This document shows positions 49,019 through 63,934 of a stretch of DNA of 64,000 bases, one piece after another. The DNA comes from Bifidobacterium aerophilum (GTDB lineage Bacteria; Actinomycetota; Actinomycetes; Actinomycetales; Bifidobacteriaceae), in assembly GCF_010667685.1 (NCBI RefSeq), contig NZ_WHZW01000001.1, positions 124,001 to 188,000 of the forward strand, given 5' to 3'. Both the position numbers and the translations under genes were made by a program. Position 1 is the first letter of the stretch. Each line of letters starts with the position of its first letter. The notes below the pieces were generated by a model. The model was not told the origin of the DNA. It saw only the letters and a list, made by a program, of their open reading frames with translations, and searched no databases.

Positions 49019-51910
49019 ATGGGTATGGATAACGGGAAGAAGAAGGCTCTGATCGCGGCCGGTCTTACGGTCGCGACGCTCGCGGCCCCGCAGGTCGCCA
49101 TGGCCGACGAGACCGCGCAGACCGCGGATGAGCAGGCGGCGATGTCGCTGGAGAACGCGCGCAAAAACCTCGAACAGGCGCAGGCGCATGTGAGCACCGT
49201 GACGACCGGCGTCCCGGAGGCGCAGGCGAAGGCCGACGCGGCGCAGAAGGCTCTCGAGGACGCGCAGGCGAAGCTCGATGAGGCGCAGGATGCCCGTCAG
49301 CAGGCCGCCAAGGATCAGTCGGCCGCGCAGACCGCCGTCGACGAGGCTACGGCCGCCCGACAGCAGGCCGCGCAGGATGCGGCCGACGCGCCGGCCAAGC
49401 TCGCGGAGGCGCAGCAGGCCGCCAAGGACGCGCAGACGAAGATCGAGGCCGCGGAGCAGGCCGCCAAGGACGCGCAGGACTCCAAGACGGCCGCGGAAAG
49501 CGCGAAGGCCGGCGCGGAGGCGGACAAGGCCACGGCTGAGAAGGACAAGGCCGAGGCGGACAGGACGGTCGCGGACGCGCAGGCGCGCGTCGACAAGGCG
49601 GGCGCGGATGCCACGGCCGCGCAATCCGATCTGGACAAGGCGAACGCGGACAAGACCAAGGCGGAGAAGGATCTCGCCGACGCGGGCAAGGCGGCCGACA
49701 AGGCGAAGACGGACAAGGCGAACGCCGAAGCGGCGAAGACGGCCGCGACCGCGGACAAGGCCAAGGCGGAAGCGGACAAGGCGAACGCGGAGGCGGAGCG
49801 CGGCAAGGCGCAGACCGCGGCCGACGCCGCGGCCAGGGCAGAACAGTCCGCGAAGGACGCCAAGGACGCGGCCGACAGGTTCGTCAAGGATCTTGAGAAC
49901 GACTCCCTTGATCTCGTCAAGCTCCAGGAGGCCTTGGACGCGGCCAAGCAGGCCCGGTCGGACGCGCAGACCGCGGCCGACAAGGCGCAGGCGGCCAAGG
50001 ATGAGGCCGACAGGGCCGTAGAGGAGAAGAGCGCGGACGCGACCGCCAAGCAGGCGAAGGCCGACGAGCTTCAGGCGAAGGCCGACGAAGCGCGGAAGAC
50101 CGCCGACCAGGCATCCTCGAAGATCACGGAGGGAGCCAAGGGCTTCTACGAGGAGCAGGGCTGGACGCAGGCCCTCGAATCATTCTCCAAGATGGAGGAA
50201 TCCGGACTCGAATTCTACGCGAAGGGCACCGGAAACGCGGACAGCGCCCGCGCATTGAAGAACATGAAGGCCGCGATCCAGGTCATGAAGGACACGAACG
50301 AGATCCGCAAAAGCCTCGGCCTGAGCGAGCTGAAGGTCGGCGCGAACACGCTCGCATGGTCGCAGATCGCCGCGGACTACCAGACGTTCGGGGAAGGCGG
50401 CCACAACTACTACTCCTACAGCCAGAACCTCGCCTGGGGTTACGATAATCCGCTGCGAGGCTGGTACGACGAGGAGAAGCAGATCTGGGATGAGGAGGTC
50501 GCCAAGAACCCAGATCTGGAGAAGTACAAGGACGATCCGTACAAGCTGTCCCAGATCGATCCCGACATCTATTCGAAGGTCGGCCATTATCTGAACGTGA
50601 TCGACAAGAACGCGACGCTGATCGGCGTCGGCACGAACGCCAGGCAGGGCATTCACGCGCAGAACTTCGGCAGCAAATACTCGACCGACGACGTGACCCT
50701 CACGGTCGACGAGTATGAGAAGCTGCTCGACGCGTACATCTCCAAGCTGGAGAACGCCGGCCAGAACGCGAAGGACGCGCAGGCCAAGGCCGATACGGCG
50801 AAGCAGTCCGCCAAGGACGCGCAGACCGCGCTCCAGACGGCCAAGGACGCGGCCGGCAAGGCCGCGGACACGCTCCAGGCGGCGCAGGACACGCTCGCCG
50901 AACGGGAAGCGAAGGTCAAGGCCGCGCAGGACGCGTACGACAAGGCTTTGGCCGCGCAGGCCGACAAGGCCGAGGCGTTGCGCAAGGCCCGTGAGGATCA
51001 GGCGGCGAAGAGCAAGGCGTACGAGACCGCGAAGGCCGCGAACACGGCCGCGCAGGAGAGGCTGACGGAGGCGAACACGGCCGTCGACAAGGCGCAGGCC
51101 AAGGTGGACACAGCCTCCAAGGCCGTCGAGGCCGCGCAGACCCTGATCGACAAGGCCGACAAGGACGCGCAGGACGCGCAGGCCTCCCGGACGGCCGCGC
51201 AGACGCGCATCGAAGCGGCCGAACAGGCCGCCAAGGACGCGCAGGATCGTCTCACGGCCGCTCAGAACGCCAAATCGCAGGCCGAAACGGATCTCAAGGC
51301 CGCGCAGACGCAGGCGGGCAAGGCGCAGAACGTACTCGACGCGCTGAACGCGAAGATCAAGGAGCTTGACGCGACGATCACGGCCTCGCAGAACGCTTAC
51401 GATCAGGCGGTCAGGGATCGTGCGACGGGCGAGGCGAGCCTGAAGGCCGCGAACGCGCTCATCGACCGGTACGAGAACGCGCAGGCCACGCTCGACAAGG
51501 CGAACCAGGCTCTCAAGGACGCTCAGGATCGTCTCGCCAAGGCGACCGCCGCGAAGACGGAGGCGGACAAGGCGTATGCGACCGCGAAAACCGCCTACGA
51601 TACGGCCAGGACGGATCGTGACGCGAGCGTGAAGGAACTCGAAGCCGCCAGGAAGGCCGAGAAGGATGCGGCCGCGAAGGCCGATCAGGCCGAAAAGGAC
51701 AAGACCAAGACCGAACAGGAGAAGGCCGAGGCGGAGCGGACGGTGAAGACCGGCACCGGCACGAAGACCCTGTCGTCGACGGGCGCGGATGCGAGCGTCA
51801 TGCTCGGCCTGACCGCGATCCTCACCGTCGCGGGCGCCGGCTGCGTGCTCCTGCGCGTTCGCACCGCACGCCACGCGGACGGCTGGTCGAACGTGACCGT
51901 GGGCGAATGA
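49019..51910 (+). CDS. Coiled-coil surface protein with central CAP domain
   Basis: A 963-residue secreted, wall-associated protein. The signal peptide is cut after APQVAMA (about residue 29). Residues 32-365 are an Ala/Lys/Asp/Glu heptad-rich coiled coil (ADKAKAEADKANAEAERGKA). About 370-570 is a CAP/SCP-like domain with GHNYYSYSQNLAWGYDNP and VGHYLNVIDKNATLIGVGTN. Residues 575-905 form a second coiled coil. The end has LSSTG (918-922), a hydrophobic helix and a tail with Arg residues, like a sortase signal but with Ser in place of Pro. AAAGG sits five bases before ATG 49019. Adhesion or matrix binding is plausible. Confidence 0.88.
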   Translation: MGMDNGKKKALIAAGLTVATLAAPQVAMADETAQTADEQAAMSLENARKNLEQAQAHVSTVTTGVPEAQAKADAAQKALEDAQAKLDEAQDARQQAAKDQSAAQTAVDEATAARQQAAQDAADAPAKLAEAQQAAKDAQTKIEAAEQAAKDAQDSKTAAESAKAGAEADKATAEKDKAEADRTVADAQARVDKAGADATAAQSDLDKANADKTKAEKDLADAGKAADKAKTDKANAEAAKTAATADKAKAEADKANAEAERGKAQTAADAAARAEQSAKDAKDAADRFVKDLENDSLDLVKLQEALDAAKQARSDAQTAADKAQAAKDEADRAVEEKSADATAKQAKADELQAKADEARKTADQASSKITEGAKGFYEEQGWTQALESFSKMEESGLEFYAKGTGNADSARALKNMKAAIQVMKDTNEIRKSLGLSELKVGANTLAWSQIAADYQTFGEGGHNYYSYSQNLAWGYDNPLRGWYDEEKQIWDEEVAKNPDLEKYKDDPYKLSQIDPDIYSKVGHYLNVIDKNATLIGVGTNARQGIHAQNFGSKYSTDDVTLTVDEYEKLLDAYISKLENAGQNAKDAQAKADTAKQSAKDAQTALQTAKDAAGKAADTLQAAQDTLAEREAKVKAAQDAYDKALAAQADKAEALRKAREDQAAKSKAYETAKAANTAAQERLTEANTAVDKAQAKVDTASKAVEAAQTLIDKADKDAQDAQASRTAAQTRIEAAEQAAKDAQDRLTAAQNAKSQAETDLKAAQTQAGKAQNVLDALNAKIKELDATITASQNAYDQAVRDRATGEASLKAANALIDRYENAQATLDKANQALKDAQDRLAKATAAKTEADKAYATAKTAYDTARTDRDASVKELEAARKAEKDAAAKADQAEKDKTKTEQEKAEAERTVKTGTGTKTLSSTGADASVMLGLTAILTVAGAGCVLLRVRTARHADGWSNVTVGE

Positions 51911-51934
51911 TCCTCATCCGATTCTGGATATGAG

Positions 51935-51967
51935 TCAGGGGGTGTATCCTTTGGATACACCCCCTGA
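51935..51967 (+). terminator. Strong terminator after the CAP protein gene
   Basis: TCAGGGGGTGTATCC pairs exactly with GGATACACCCCCTGA around a TTT loop, 25 bp after the stop codon. Confidence 0.85.
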
Positions 51968-52091
51968 TCTGTTCGCACACCGAGTTTGTGTTTCACCCTG
52001 TCACACGTCATACATCTCATCGGATTTCTGATCAGAGCATGTACGGAGGGAAACTGTACTGAGTACCGCGACCGAGAAGCCATGGCGCTCA

Positions 52092-52268
52092 CCGCGGAAT
52101 CGCTGAATAACACATGCGGAGACCGCCGTCCGAAACCGAAGGCGTGCTGTGCATTCCCGCGGAATCAGCGAGTAACGCGTGTGTCCTCTAGGCGCACCGA
52201 GGGAAGACGTACGAAGGGTACGTTGACCGAGGAGCAACGACGAGGACGCTCCGTTATTCGCTGATTCC
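52092..52268. repeat. Diverged repeats of the gmk 3' end
   Basis: CGGAATCAGCGAATAACGG spans the end of the gmk-type gene on the minus strand. Related copies, CGGAATCGCTGAATAACAC near 52100 and CGGAATCAGCGAGTAACGCG from 52160, lie on the plus strand in the otherwise empty gap 51911-52253. The 52160 copy and the gene end can pair as an inverted repeat, including GTGTCC/GAGGAC flanks, so it may act as a terminator. I see no gene in this gap. Confidence 0.5.
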
Positions 52269-53887
52269 GTATTCTTTGGCGAGCAGCTGCCACAACTCCT
52301 CCGCCGCCCTGTCGACGTTGTCGTTGACGATGGTGACGTCGAATTCGCCTTCGGCGGCGAGTTCGGTGTGGGCGGTTTCGAGACGGCGGTTGCGTTCCTC
52401 TTCGGTTTCGGTGCCGCGGCCGGTGAGACGGCGAACGAGTTCGTCGAAGCTGGGCGGGGCGATGAAGACGGAGAGGACTTCCATGCCGAGTTCCTTGGCG
52501 CGTTCCTTGACGCGGCGGGCGCCTTGGAGGTCGATTTCAAGGATGGTGGGGGTGCCGGCGGCGAGGTGCTCCTCGACGGGCTTGAGGGGCGTGCCGTAAT
52601 GTGCGAGGCCGTGGACGACGGCGGTTTCGAGGAATTCCCCGGCTGCTTCCTTGGAGAGGAATTCGTCATCGTTCATGAACCAGTAGTTGAGACCGTTGAC
52701 TTCGCCGGGACGGGGCTTGCGGGTGGTGGCGGAGACGGATACCCAGACTTCGGGGTGCTTTTTGCGCAACGCGTTTTCGACGGTGCCCTTGCCGACGCCT
52801 GCGGGGCCGGTGAGTACGAGCAGTCGTCCTCCGCGCAGGGCCTGTTCGTCGCTGTTCATATGGTCGTCCTTGGTGTCGGTGTGGCCGGTGGCCGTGTCGG
52901 TATGATCGGCGGCACGGCTGACGGCGGTAAGTTCCTGGGTGTCGGTGTTGTCCGGCTTGAGGGTGGTGGCATCGTTGCGGCGCGCGTCTTCGGTGGCTTC
53001 GAGCAGGGCTTGACGTACGTCGATGGAAATGGCGTCGGTGGCTTCGGCAAGCGATTTGATGTCGGGACCATGGGAGGCGATGAAACGCGACACGGTGACG
53101 AGCACGTTGCCTTTGGTGCCTTTGAAGACGGAGCGCAGGTCCTTGGCTTCGGCGCCCTGCCAGCCGTAGCCGGGAGAGAGGATCGGGCCGGTGAACTGCG
53201 ACGGGTCGATGCCGCTGTCGTCGATCCACTGGCCGATGGTCGCGCCGATGATAAGGCCGACGGAGCCCATGCCGCTGATGCCGTTGTTGAATTTCTGCAC
53301 GGTGCTGGCGACGCCGAACGCGACGGTTTTGCCTTTGTAGTCGCCGCGCTGACGGATGGCGGTCTGCAGGCTGGCGCCTTCCTCATTGGAGGTGAGCGAC
53401 GCCACGAACACGCCGCGGCCGTTGTCGAGCGCGTCGTTGATCACGCCGCCGAGCGATCGTGCGCCGTAATACGGCAGCAGCGTGATCGCATCGGCGAGCA
53501 GGGGCGCGCCGGGCTTGAAGTAGGCGTCCGAGATCGCCGAGATCGTCGTGGCAAGACCGCCGTGCAGGCAGTCGACGATCGTGATGATGCCCATCTGCCG
53601 CGCCGCGTACAGTACGCGTTCCAACGCCGCGATGCCTTTCGAACCGTACCGTTCGAACATCGAGGATTGGAATTTGACCGCTGCGGCGCGGCCGGACGCG
53701 GCTTGCAGCATGCGCATGGCATACAGCTCCGCGCCTTCGGCATCAATGTTGTAGCCCCAGTCAGTGAGGAGCTTGCGATGCGGGTCGATTCCTACGCACA
53801 ACGGGCCGTATTTGGCCATCGAATTGCTCAGGCGCAGACCGAAATCCGAGCGCTGGGCTTGCTGCTCTTCACTGCTGAGGCTACTGG

Positions 53888-53891
<4 letters not shown>
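52254..53891 (-). CDS. gmk: Fused PyrF-like domain and guanylate kinase
   Basis: A 545-residue fusion. Residues 1 to about 310 match type 2 orotidine-5'-phosphate decarboxylase ([61 protein letters not shown]). The catalytic motif expected as D-A-K-R-G-D reads [10 protein letters not shown], so the key Lys and second Asp are gone. After a Thr/Asp-rich linker, residues 345-545 are a complete guanylate kinase with P-loop [32 protein letters not shown] and [13 protein letters not shown] 52859 with AAGGA upstream could give free guanylate kinase (201 residues). The start overlaps carB in ATGA. Confidence 0.9.
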
Positions 53892-57266
<3,375 letters not shown>

Positions 57267-57274
<8 letters not shown>

Positions 57275-58493
57275 TGCGGTTTTCCTCCTTGGTCGTCTTC
57301 GCCGTCTTCATCAGGTCCACGAAACGGTCGAACAGGTATGCGGCGTCATGCGGGCCGGCCGCCGCCTCGGGGTGGTACTGCACGGAGAATGCGGGGATGT
57401 CCACGCACTGCAGGCCCTCGACCACGTCGTCGTTGAGGTCGATGTGGGAGACGAACACCTTGCCGTACTTGCCGTTGCCGTACGGGGCGTCCACCGGGTC
57501 GCCGATCGGGGCGTCCACGGCGAAGCCGTGGTTGTGCGCGGTGACCTCGACCTTGCCGGTGGTCAGGTCCTTGACCGGCTGGTTGATGCCGCGGTGGCCG
57601 AACTTGAGCTTGTAGGTGCCGAAGCCCAGCGCGCGGCCGAGCAGCTGGTTGCCGAAGCAGATGCCGAAGAACGGGTAGCCGGCGTCGAGCACCTTGCGCA
57701 GCAGCTCGACCTCCGGGTCGGCCTGCTCCGGGTCGCCCGGGCCGTTGGAGAAGAACACGCCGTCCGGGTTGAGATTCTGGATCTCCTCGAACGTGACGGT
57801 GGACGGCACGACGTGCACGCGGCAGCCGCGCTCGGCCATGCGGTGCGGGGTCATGGCCTTGATGCCGAGGTCGACGGCCGCGACGGTGAACAGCGGTTGC
57901 TTGCCTTCGAACTCGCCGCACGGTTCGATGGTGTACGTCTCCTTGGTGCTGACCTCGTCGTAGAGGCTCAGGCCCTTCATCTGCGGGGTCGCCTTGACCT
58001 CGTCGAGCATGGAGGCGACGGAACGCGGCTTGCCGGATTCGTCGAGCAGCGCGTCGCCGGAGAAGATCGCCGCACGCATCACGCCGGCGGAGCGCAGGTG
58101 ACGCACGAGCTTGCGGGTGTCGATGCCGCTGAGGCCGACGATGCCCTCACGCTTGAGATCGTCGTCAAGCGAGCCGGTGGCACGCCAGTTGCTCACGATC
58201 GGGCTGGGATCGCGCACGACGTAGCCGGCGACCCAGATGCGCGACGACTCGGGATCCTCCTGGTTGATTCCGGTGTCGCCGATGTGCGGGAACGTCTGCA
58301 CGACGATCTGACGGTCATAGCTCGGGTCGGTCAGCGTCTCCTGGTAACCGGTCATGCCGGTCGCGAACACGAGTTCGCCGTGTGTGGTCCCAAGCGCGCC
58401 ATAAGGCTCCCCCACATACACTTGCCCGTCCTCAAGAACAAGAACGGCGTCATCAGGGGAAAAACTCACGGCTTCGGAATCAATCTGGTTCAC
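57267..58493 (-). CDS. carA: Carbamoyl-phosphate synthase small subunit
   Basis: A 408-residue glutaminase subunit that feeds ammonia to CarB. The class I amidotransferase domain shows [12 protein letters not shown] with the nucleophile Cys, and [12 protein letters not shown] with the catalytic His and Glu. The N-terminal domain has [24 protein letters not shown] at 58493 is the chosen start, with GAGGGGG seven bases upstream. A TTG codon lies one position earlier. It is 94 bp downstream of nusB and overlaps carB. No pyrimidine attenuator was recognised in the gap. Confidence 0.97.
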
Positions 58494-58587
58494 CAAAACC
58501 CCCTCAAATATCTCGGGTCAACTGTCTTTCACGATAGCGGCCGGCGGGGACTCGTGGAACCCGCGCGAAGCCGCAAGTTGCACTGTT

Positions 58588-59106
58588 TTATTCGGACTCG
58601 CCGGTCGAGGATTCGCCGGCCTCGCCCGACTCGTCGACGGACGGATCGGCGTCCGGCTTGCGGTCGCCCTCCGTCTTGGAATCCTGGCCGATCGACGCGA
58701 TCACCGCGTCCTTGTCGGTGCAGATCGCGCTGAGCAGGCCATGGATGAACGCCGGGGAATCGTCGTCGGACAGGGTCTTCGCCAGACCCAACGCCTCGTC
58801 GATGGCGACCTTGTCGGGCACCTCGTCGTTGAACAGGATCTCCCATACGGCGATGCGCAGGATGTTGCGGTCGACGACCGGCATGCGCCAGACCTTCCAA
58901 CCGGTGGAATGGTCGTTGAGCGTACGGTCGATGTCGCGACGGTGCTCGGCGACGCCGCGCACGATATCGATGGCGTAATCGGGAAGCGGAGTCTGCGCGC
59001 CCGGCTCGGCGATGCGCTCAGCAAGAAGGGACAGGATATCCTGTCCCTTCTCGTCCGCTTCGTACAACGTGTTCAGAGCCCTCTTGCGGGCGGTGGAACG
59101 TGCCAT
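58588..59106 (-). CDS. nusB: Transcription antitermination factor NusB
   Basis: A 172-residue RNA-binding protein of the rRNA antitermination complex. STARKRALNTLYEADEKGQD, RMPVVDRNILRIAVWEIL and DKVAIDEALGLAKTLSDDDS are the family's core helices. About 30 C-terminal residues are an acidic, probably disordered tail (GESSTGESE end). It lies 56 bp after efp in the usual actinobacterial order efp-nusB-carA. Confidence 0.96.
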   Translation of the reverse strand: MARSTARKRALNTLYEADEKGQDILSLLAERIAEPGAQTPLPDYAIDIVRGVAEHRRDIDRTLNDHSTGWKVWRMPVVDRNILRIAVWEILFNDEVPDKVAIDEALGLAKTLSDDDSPAFIHGLLSAICTDKDAVIASIGQDSKTEGDRKPDADPSVDESGEAGESSTGESE

Positions 59107-59162
59107 GAAGCTCTCTATTCCTTTGATCTCTTGCTGGCGGGATCAGCGGTTCGTTCCGGCTA

Positions 59163-59729
59163 TCAGCCGTTTTCGCGGCCGAGGTAGGAGCCGTCGCGGG
59201 TATCGACCTTGACCTTCTCGCCCTCGTTGATGAACAGCGGGACCTGGATTTCGGCGCCGGTCTCGACGGTGGCCGGCTTGGTGCCGGCGTTGGAGCGGTT
59301 GCCCTGCAGGCCCGGCTCGGTGTGGGTGATGGTCAGGATCACGGAGGCCGGCAGTTCGACGGACAGCGGGGTGCCGTCGTGGAAGGACACGATGCAGTCG
59401 GTGCCCTCAAGCAGGTACTTGGCCTGATCGCCGACCAGGGACTGCGGGATGTAGATCTGGTCGTAGGTGGTCATATCCATGAAGACGAAGTTCTCGCCGT
59501 CCTCGTAGGAGTACTGCAGGTTGCGGTTGTCGACGGTCTCGAATTCCATCTTCATGCCCGCGTTGAAGGTCTTGTCGACGATCTTGCCGGAGAGCACGTT
59601 CTTGATGGTGGTGCGCACGAAGGCGGGGCCCTTGCCCGGCTTGACGTGCTGGAACTTGGTGACGGTCCACAGCTGGCCGTCGAGGTTCAGAACGGAACCA
59701 TTCTTGATGTCATTGGTAGTCTGTGCCAC
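59163..59729 (-). CDS. efp: Elongation factor P
   Basis: A 188-residue factor that relieves ribosome stalling at proline runs. The domain I loop is [17 protein letters not shown], with the conserved Lys at its tip and a palindrome-like PGKGP loop, as in actinobacteria thought to use unmodified EF-P. The C-terminal signature is [19 protein letters not shown]. It starts with GTG at 59729 after AGGTGAGTAATC. First gene of the leftward efp-nusB-carAB-gmk series. Confidence 0.97.
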   Translation of the reverse strand: MAQTTNDIKNGSVLNLDGQLWTVTKFQHVKPGKGPAFVRTTIKNVLSGKIVDKTFNAGMKMEFETVDNRNLQYSYEDGENFVFMDMTTYDQIYIPQSLVGDQAKYLLEGTDCIVSFHDGTPLSVELPASVILTITHTEPGLQGNRSNAGTKPATVETGAEIQVPLFINEGEKVKVDTRDGSYLGRENG

Positions 59730-59843
59730 GATTACTCACCTATCGTTTGATTGAATGTTCGTGAAGCTGAAAATAGCCTTGGCTATTATGCCATACCGCC
59801 TATACAGGCGTTTCCGCCACGCTCCCGATATCTCCCAATATAA

Positions 59844-59881
59844 GGAAACCCCCTGAACCTATTCGGATTCAGGGGGTTTCC
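59844..59881 (-). terminator. Terminator of the str operon after tuf
   Basis: GGAAACCCCCTGAA pairs exactly with TTCAGGGGGTTTCC around a 10-base loop. On the minus strand TTATATT follows. It separates tuf from efp. Confidence 0.88.
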
Positions 59882-59923
59882 TAGAACGCTAGTTCAAGCG
59901 TGTCATGATCTCTCTGATGAAAA

Positions 59924-61123
<1,200 letters not shown>

Positions 61124-61233
61124 TACTTTTGTCCTCCTGGACGTCTCGTGTAGGGCTCCCCAAGCTCGTGGCCCGGGGCACTCGCTACAGTTTACTGGGT
61201 TTCTGGGTTATGTGCCACATTGGAGCCAGAACC

Positions 61234-61265
61234 CAGTCAGCGCTACACGATATTAGCGCTGACTG
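61234..61265. promoter_or_regulatory. Stem-loop in the fusA-tuf gap
   Basis: CAGTCAGCGCT pairs exactly with AGCGCTGACTG (11 bp, 10-base loop), between fusA and tuf. No T tract follows on the minus strand. It could limit read-through or protect tuf mRNA. Confidence 0.6.
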
Positions 61266-61299
61266 GAGACACTGTCATCTCACAATGTGACCCCGCGTG

Positions 61300-63429
61300 T
61301 CACTCGCCGCGCTGGGCCTTGACGATCTCGTCGGAGACCGACTTCGGGACCTCGGCGTAGGAGTCCATCTGCATGGTGAACATGGCGCGGCCCTGGGTCT
61401 TGGAACGCAGATCGCCGATGTAGCCGAACATCTCGGACATCGGGACCTTGGCGTCGATGACCTTGACGCCGGTGGCGTCGGTCATGGACTGGATGTTGCC
61501 ACGACGCTGGTTCAGATCGCCGATGACATCGCCCATGTACTCTTCCGGCGTACGGACTTCCACGGCCATGATCGGCTCGAGGATGACCGGCTTGGCCTTC
61601 GGGGCGGCTTCCTTGAACGCCATGGAACCGGCGATCTTGAAGGCCATTTCCGAGGAATCGACCGGGTGCATCTGGCCGTCGTACACGGTGGCCTTGACGC
61701 CCACGACCGGGAAGCCGGCGAGCACGCCGGACTCCATGGCTTCCTTGACACCGGCCTCGATGGGTCCGATGAACTCGGCGGAGATGTGGCCGCCGGTGAC
61801 CTCGTTGACGAACTCGAACGTCTCGCCGGCCTCGGTGTCGAGCGGCTCGAAGTTCATGAACACCTTCGCGAACTGGCCGGAACCACCGGTCTGCTTCTTG
61901 TGGGTGTACACTTCGTTCATCACGGCCTTGCGGATGGTCTCGCGGTACGCGACCTGCGGCTTGCCGACGTTGCACTCGACCTTGAACTCGCGGCGCATAC
62001 GGTCGACGATGATGTCGAGCTGGAGCTCGCCCATGCCGGCGATCAGGGTCTGGCCGGACTCTTCGTCGGTGGTGACCTGGAAGGTCGGATCCTCGTCGGA
62101 GAGCTTCGCGAGGGCGATGCCCATCTTCTCCTGATCGGCCTTGGTCTTCGGCTCCACGGCCACCTGGATGACCGGGTCCGGGAAGGTCATGGACTCGAGG
62201 GAGATCGGGGCGGACTCGGCGCACAGGGTATCACCGGTGGACACGTTCTTCAGACCGACGAACGTGTAGATGTTGCCGGCTTCGGCGGCATCGACCGGGT
62301 TCTCCTTGTCGGCGTGCATCTGGAAGATCTTGCCGATGCGCTCCTTCTTGCCCTTGGTGGAGTCGAGCACGTTGTCGCCCGGCTTGACGGCGCCGGAGTA
62401 GACGCGCACGAACACGAGCTTGCCGTAGAACGGGTGCGTGGAGATCTTGAAGACGAGGGCCGCGAACGGATCGGAGGTCAGCGGCTTGCGGTCGATCTCG
62501 ACGGATTCGTCGCCCGGCTTGAAGCCCTTGATGGACGGCACATCCTCCGGGGACGGCAGGTAGTCGATGACGGCGTCCAGCATCGGCTGCACGCCCTTGT
62601 CCTTGAACGCGGAACCGCACAGCACCGGGTAGGCGCGACGCTCGATGGTCAGCTGGCGGATGCCGGCGCGGATCTCTTCCTCGGTCAGCTCGCCGGACTC
62701 GAGGTACTTCTCGGTCAGTTCGTCGCTGGCCTCGGCCACGTCGTCAAGCAGCTGGGAGCGGTACTCCTCGGCCTTGTCCTGCAGGTCGGCCGGGATATCG
62801 GTGGTGTCGTAGTGGGCACCCTGGTCGGTGGACACGTCGTTCCACACGTAGGCCTTCATGCGGATCAGGTCGACGACGCCGGCGAAGTCGTTCTCGGCGC
62901 CGATCGGCAGCTGGACGACGAGCGGCTTGGCGCCGAGCTTGTCCTTGATGGTCTGCACGGAGAAGTAGAAGTCGGCGCCGAGCTTGTCCATCTTGTTGAT
63001 GAAGCAGATACGCGGAACGCCGTACTTGTCGGCCTGACGCCACACGGTCTCGGACTGCGGCTCAACGCCTTCCTTGCCGTCGAAGACGGCGACGGCACCA
63101 TCGAGAACGCGCAGGGAGCGCTCCACCTCGGCCGTGAAGTCCACGTGGCCCGGGGTGTCGATGATGTTGATCTGGTACTTGTCCTTGGTGTCGTGCGTCT
63201 GGCGGTTCCAGAAGCAGGTGGTGGCGGCGGACTGGATGGTGATGCCGCGCTCCTGCTCCTGAGCCATGAAGTCCATCGTCGAGGCGCCATCGTGGGTCTC
63301 ACCGATCTTGTAGTTCTTACCGGTGTAGAAAAGGATGCGCTCGGTGGTGGTGGTCTTACCGGCATCGATGTGAGCCATGATGCCGATGTTGCGGATCATG
63401 TGCAGATCCGAAAGCACGTCAAGTGCCAT
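61300..63429 (-). CDS. fusA: Elongation factor G
   Basis: A 709-residue translocase GTPase. G1 is [20 protein letters not shown], then [19 protein letters not shown] and INKMDK. Domains II-V follow with [14 protein letters not shown] and the C-terminal [31 protein letters not shown] precedes the ATG. Standard position between rpsG (29-bp gap) and tuf. Confidence 0.99.
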   Translation of the reverse strand: MALDVLSDLHMIRNIGIMAHIDAGKTTTTERILFYTGKNYKIGETHDGASTMDFMAQEQERGITIQSAATTCFWNRQTHDTKDKYQINIIDTPGHVDFTAEVERSLRVLDGAVAVFDGKEGVEPQSETVWRQADKYGVPRICFINKMDKLGADFYFSVQTIKDKLGAKPLVVQLPIGAENDFAGVVDLIRMKAYVWNDVSTDQGAHYDTTDIPADLQDKAEEYRSQLLDDVAEASDELTEKYLESGELTEEEIRAGIRQLTIERRAYPVLCGSAFKDKGVQPMLDAVIDYLPSPEDVPSIKGFKPGDESVEIDRKPLTSDPFAALVFKISTHPFYGKLVFVRVYSGAVKPGDNVLDSTKGKKERIGKIFQMHADKENPVDAAEAGNIYTFVGLKNVSTGDTLCAESAPISLESMTFPDPVIQVAVEPKTKADQEKMGIALAKLSDEDPTFQVTTDEESGQTLIAGMGELQLDIIVDRMRREFKVECNVGKPQVAYRETIRKAVMNEVYTHKKQTGGSGQFAKVFMNFEPLDTEAGETFEFVNEVTGGHISAEFIGPIEAGVKEAMESGVLAGFPVVGVKATVYDGQMHPVDSSEMAFKIAGSMAFKEAAPKAKPVILEPIMAVEVRTPEEYMGDVIGDLNQRRGNIQSMTDATGVKVIDAKVPMSEMFGYIGDLRSKTQGRAMFTMQMDSYAEVPKSVSDEIVKAQRGE

Positions 63430-63458
63430 TGCTATTCCTTAGCTCTCGTTCTTGGAAA

Positions 63459-63929
63459 TTACCAGCGGTAGTGAGCGAAGGCCTTGTTGGCCTCAGCCAT
63501 CTTATGAGTATCCTCGCGGCGCTTGACAGAAGCACCGAGGCCGTTGGAGGCGTCGAGGATCTCGTTGGCGAGACGCTCAGCCATGGTCTTCTCGCGACGG
63601 GCGCGGGAGAAGTCGGTCAGCCAGCGCAGGGACAGCGTGTTGGCGCGGTTCGGCTTGACCTCGACCGGGACCTGGTAGGTGGCGCCACCGACGCGGCGGG
63701 AACGCACCTCGAGGGACGGACGGATGTTGTCCAGAGCGCGCTTGAGGACGGCGACCGGCTCCTGGTCGGTCTTTTCCTTGATCATGTCGAGCGCGGAGTA
63801 CACGATGTCCTCGGCGATCGACTTCTTGCCGTCGAGCAGGATCTTGTTGATGAGCTGGGCCACGACGGTCGAGCCGTAGATCGGATCGGGCAGCAGCTGG
63901 TGCTTCTTAGCGGGTCCTTTACGTGACAT
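63459..63929 (-). CDS. rpsG: Ribosomal protein S7
   Basis: A 156-residue primary 16S rRNA-binding protein of the small subunit. The sequence [40 protein letters not shown] and [20 protein letters not shown] is unmistakable. Five bases separate it from the rpsL stop, as is usual in the str operon. Confidence 0.99.
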   Translation of the reverse strand: MSRKGPAKKHQLLPDPIYGSTVVAQLINKILLDGKKSIAEDIVYSALDMIKEKTDQEPVAVLKRALDNIRPSLEVRSRRVGGATYQVPVEVKPNRANTLSLRWLTDFSRARREKTMAERLANEILDASNGLGASVKRREDTHKMAEANKAFAHYRW

Positions 63930-63934
63930 ATCTC

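Noticed and set aside
49130-51750. Repetitive DNA of the coiled-coil gene considered as tandem repeat or CRISPR-like array
   Set aside because: The repetition follows heptads in the protein with irregular DNA spacing and no conserved repeat-spacer structure.
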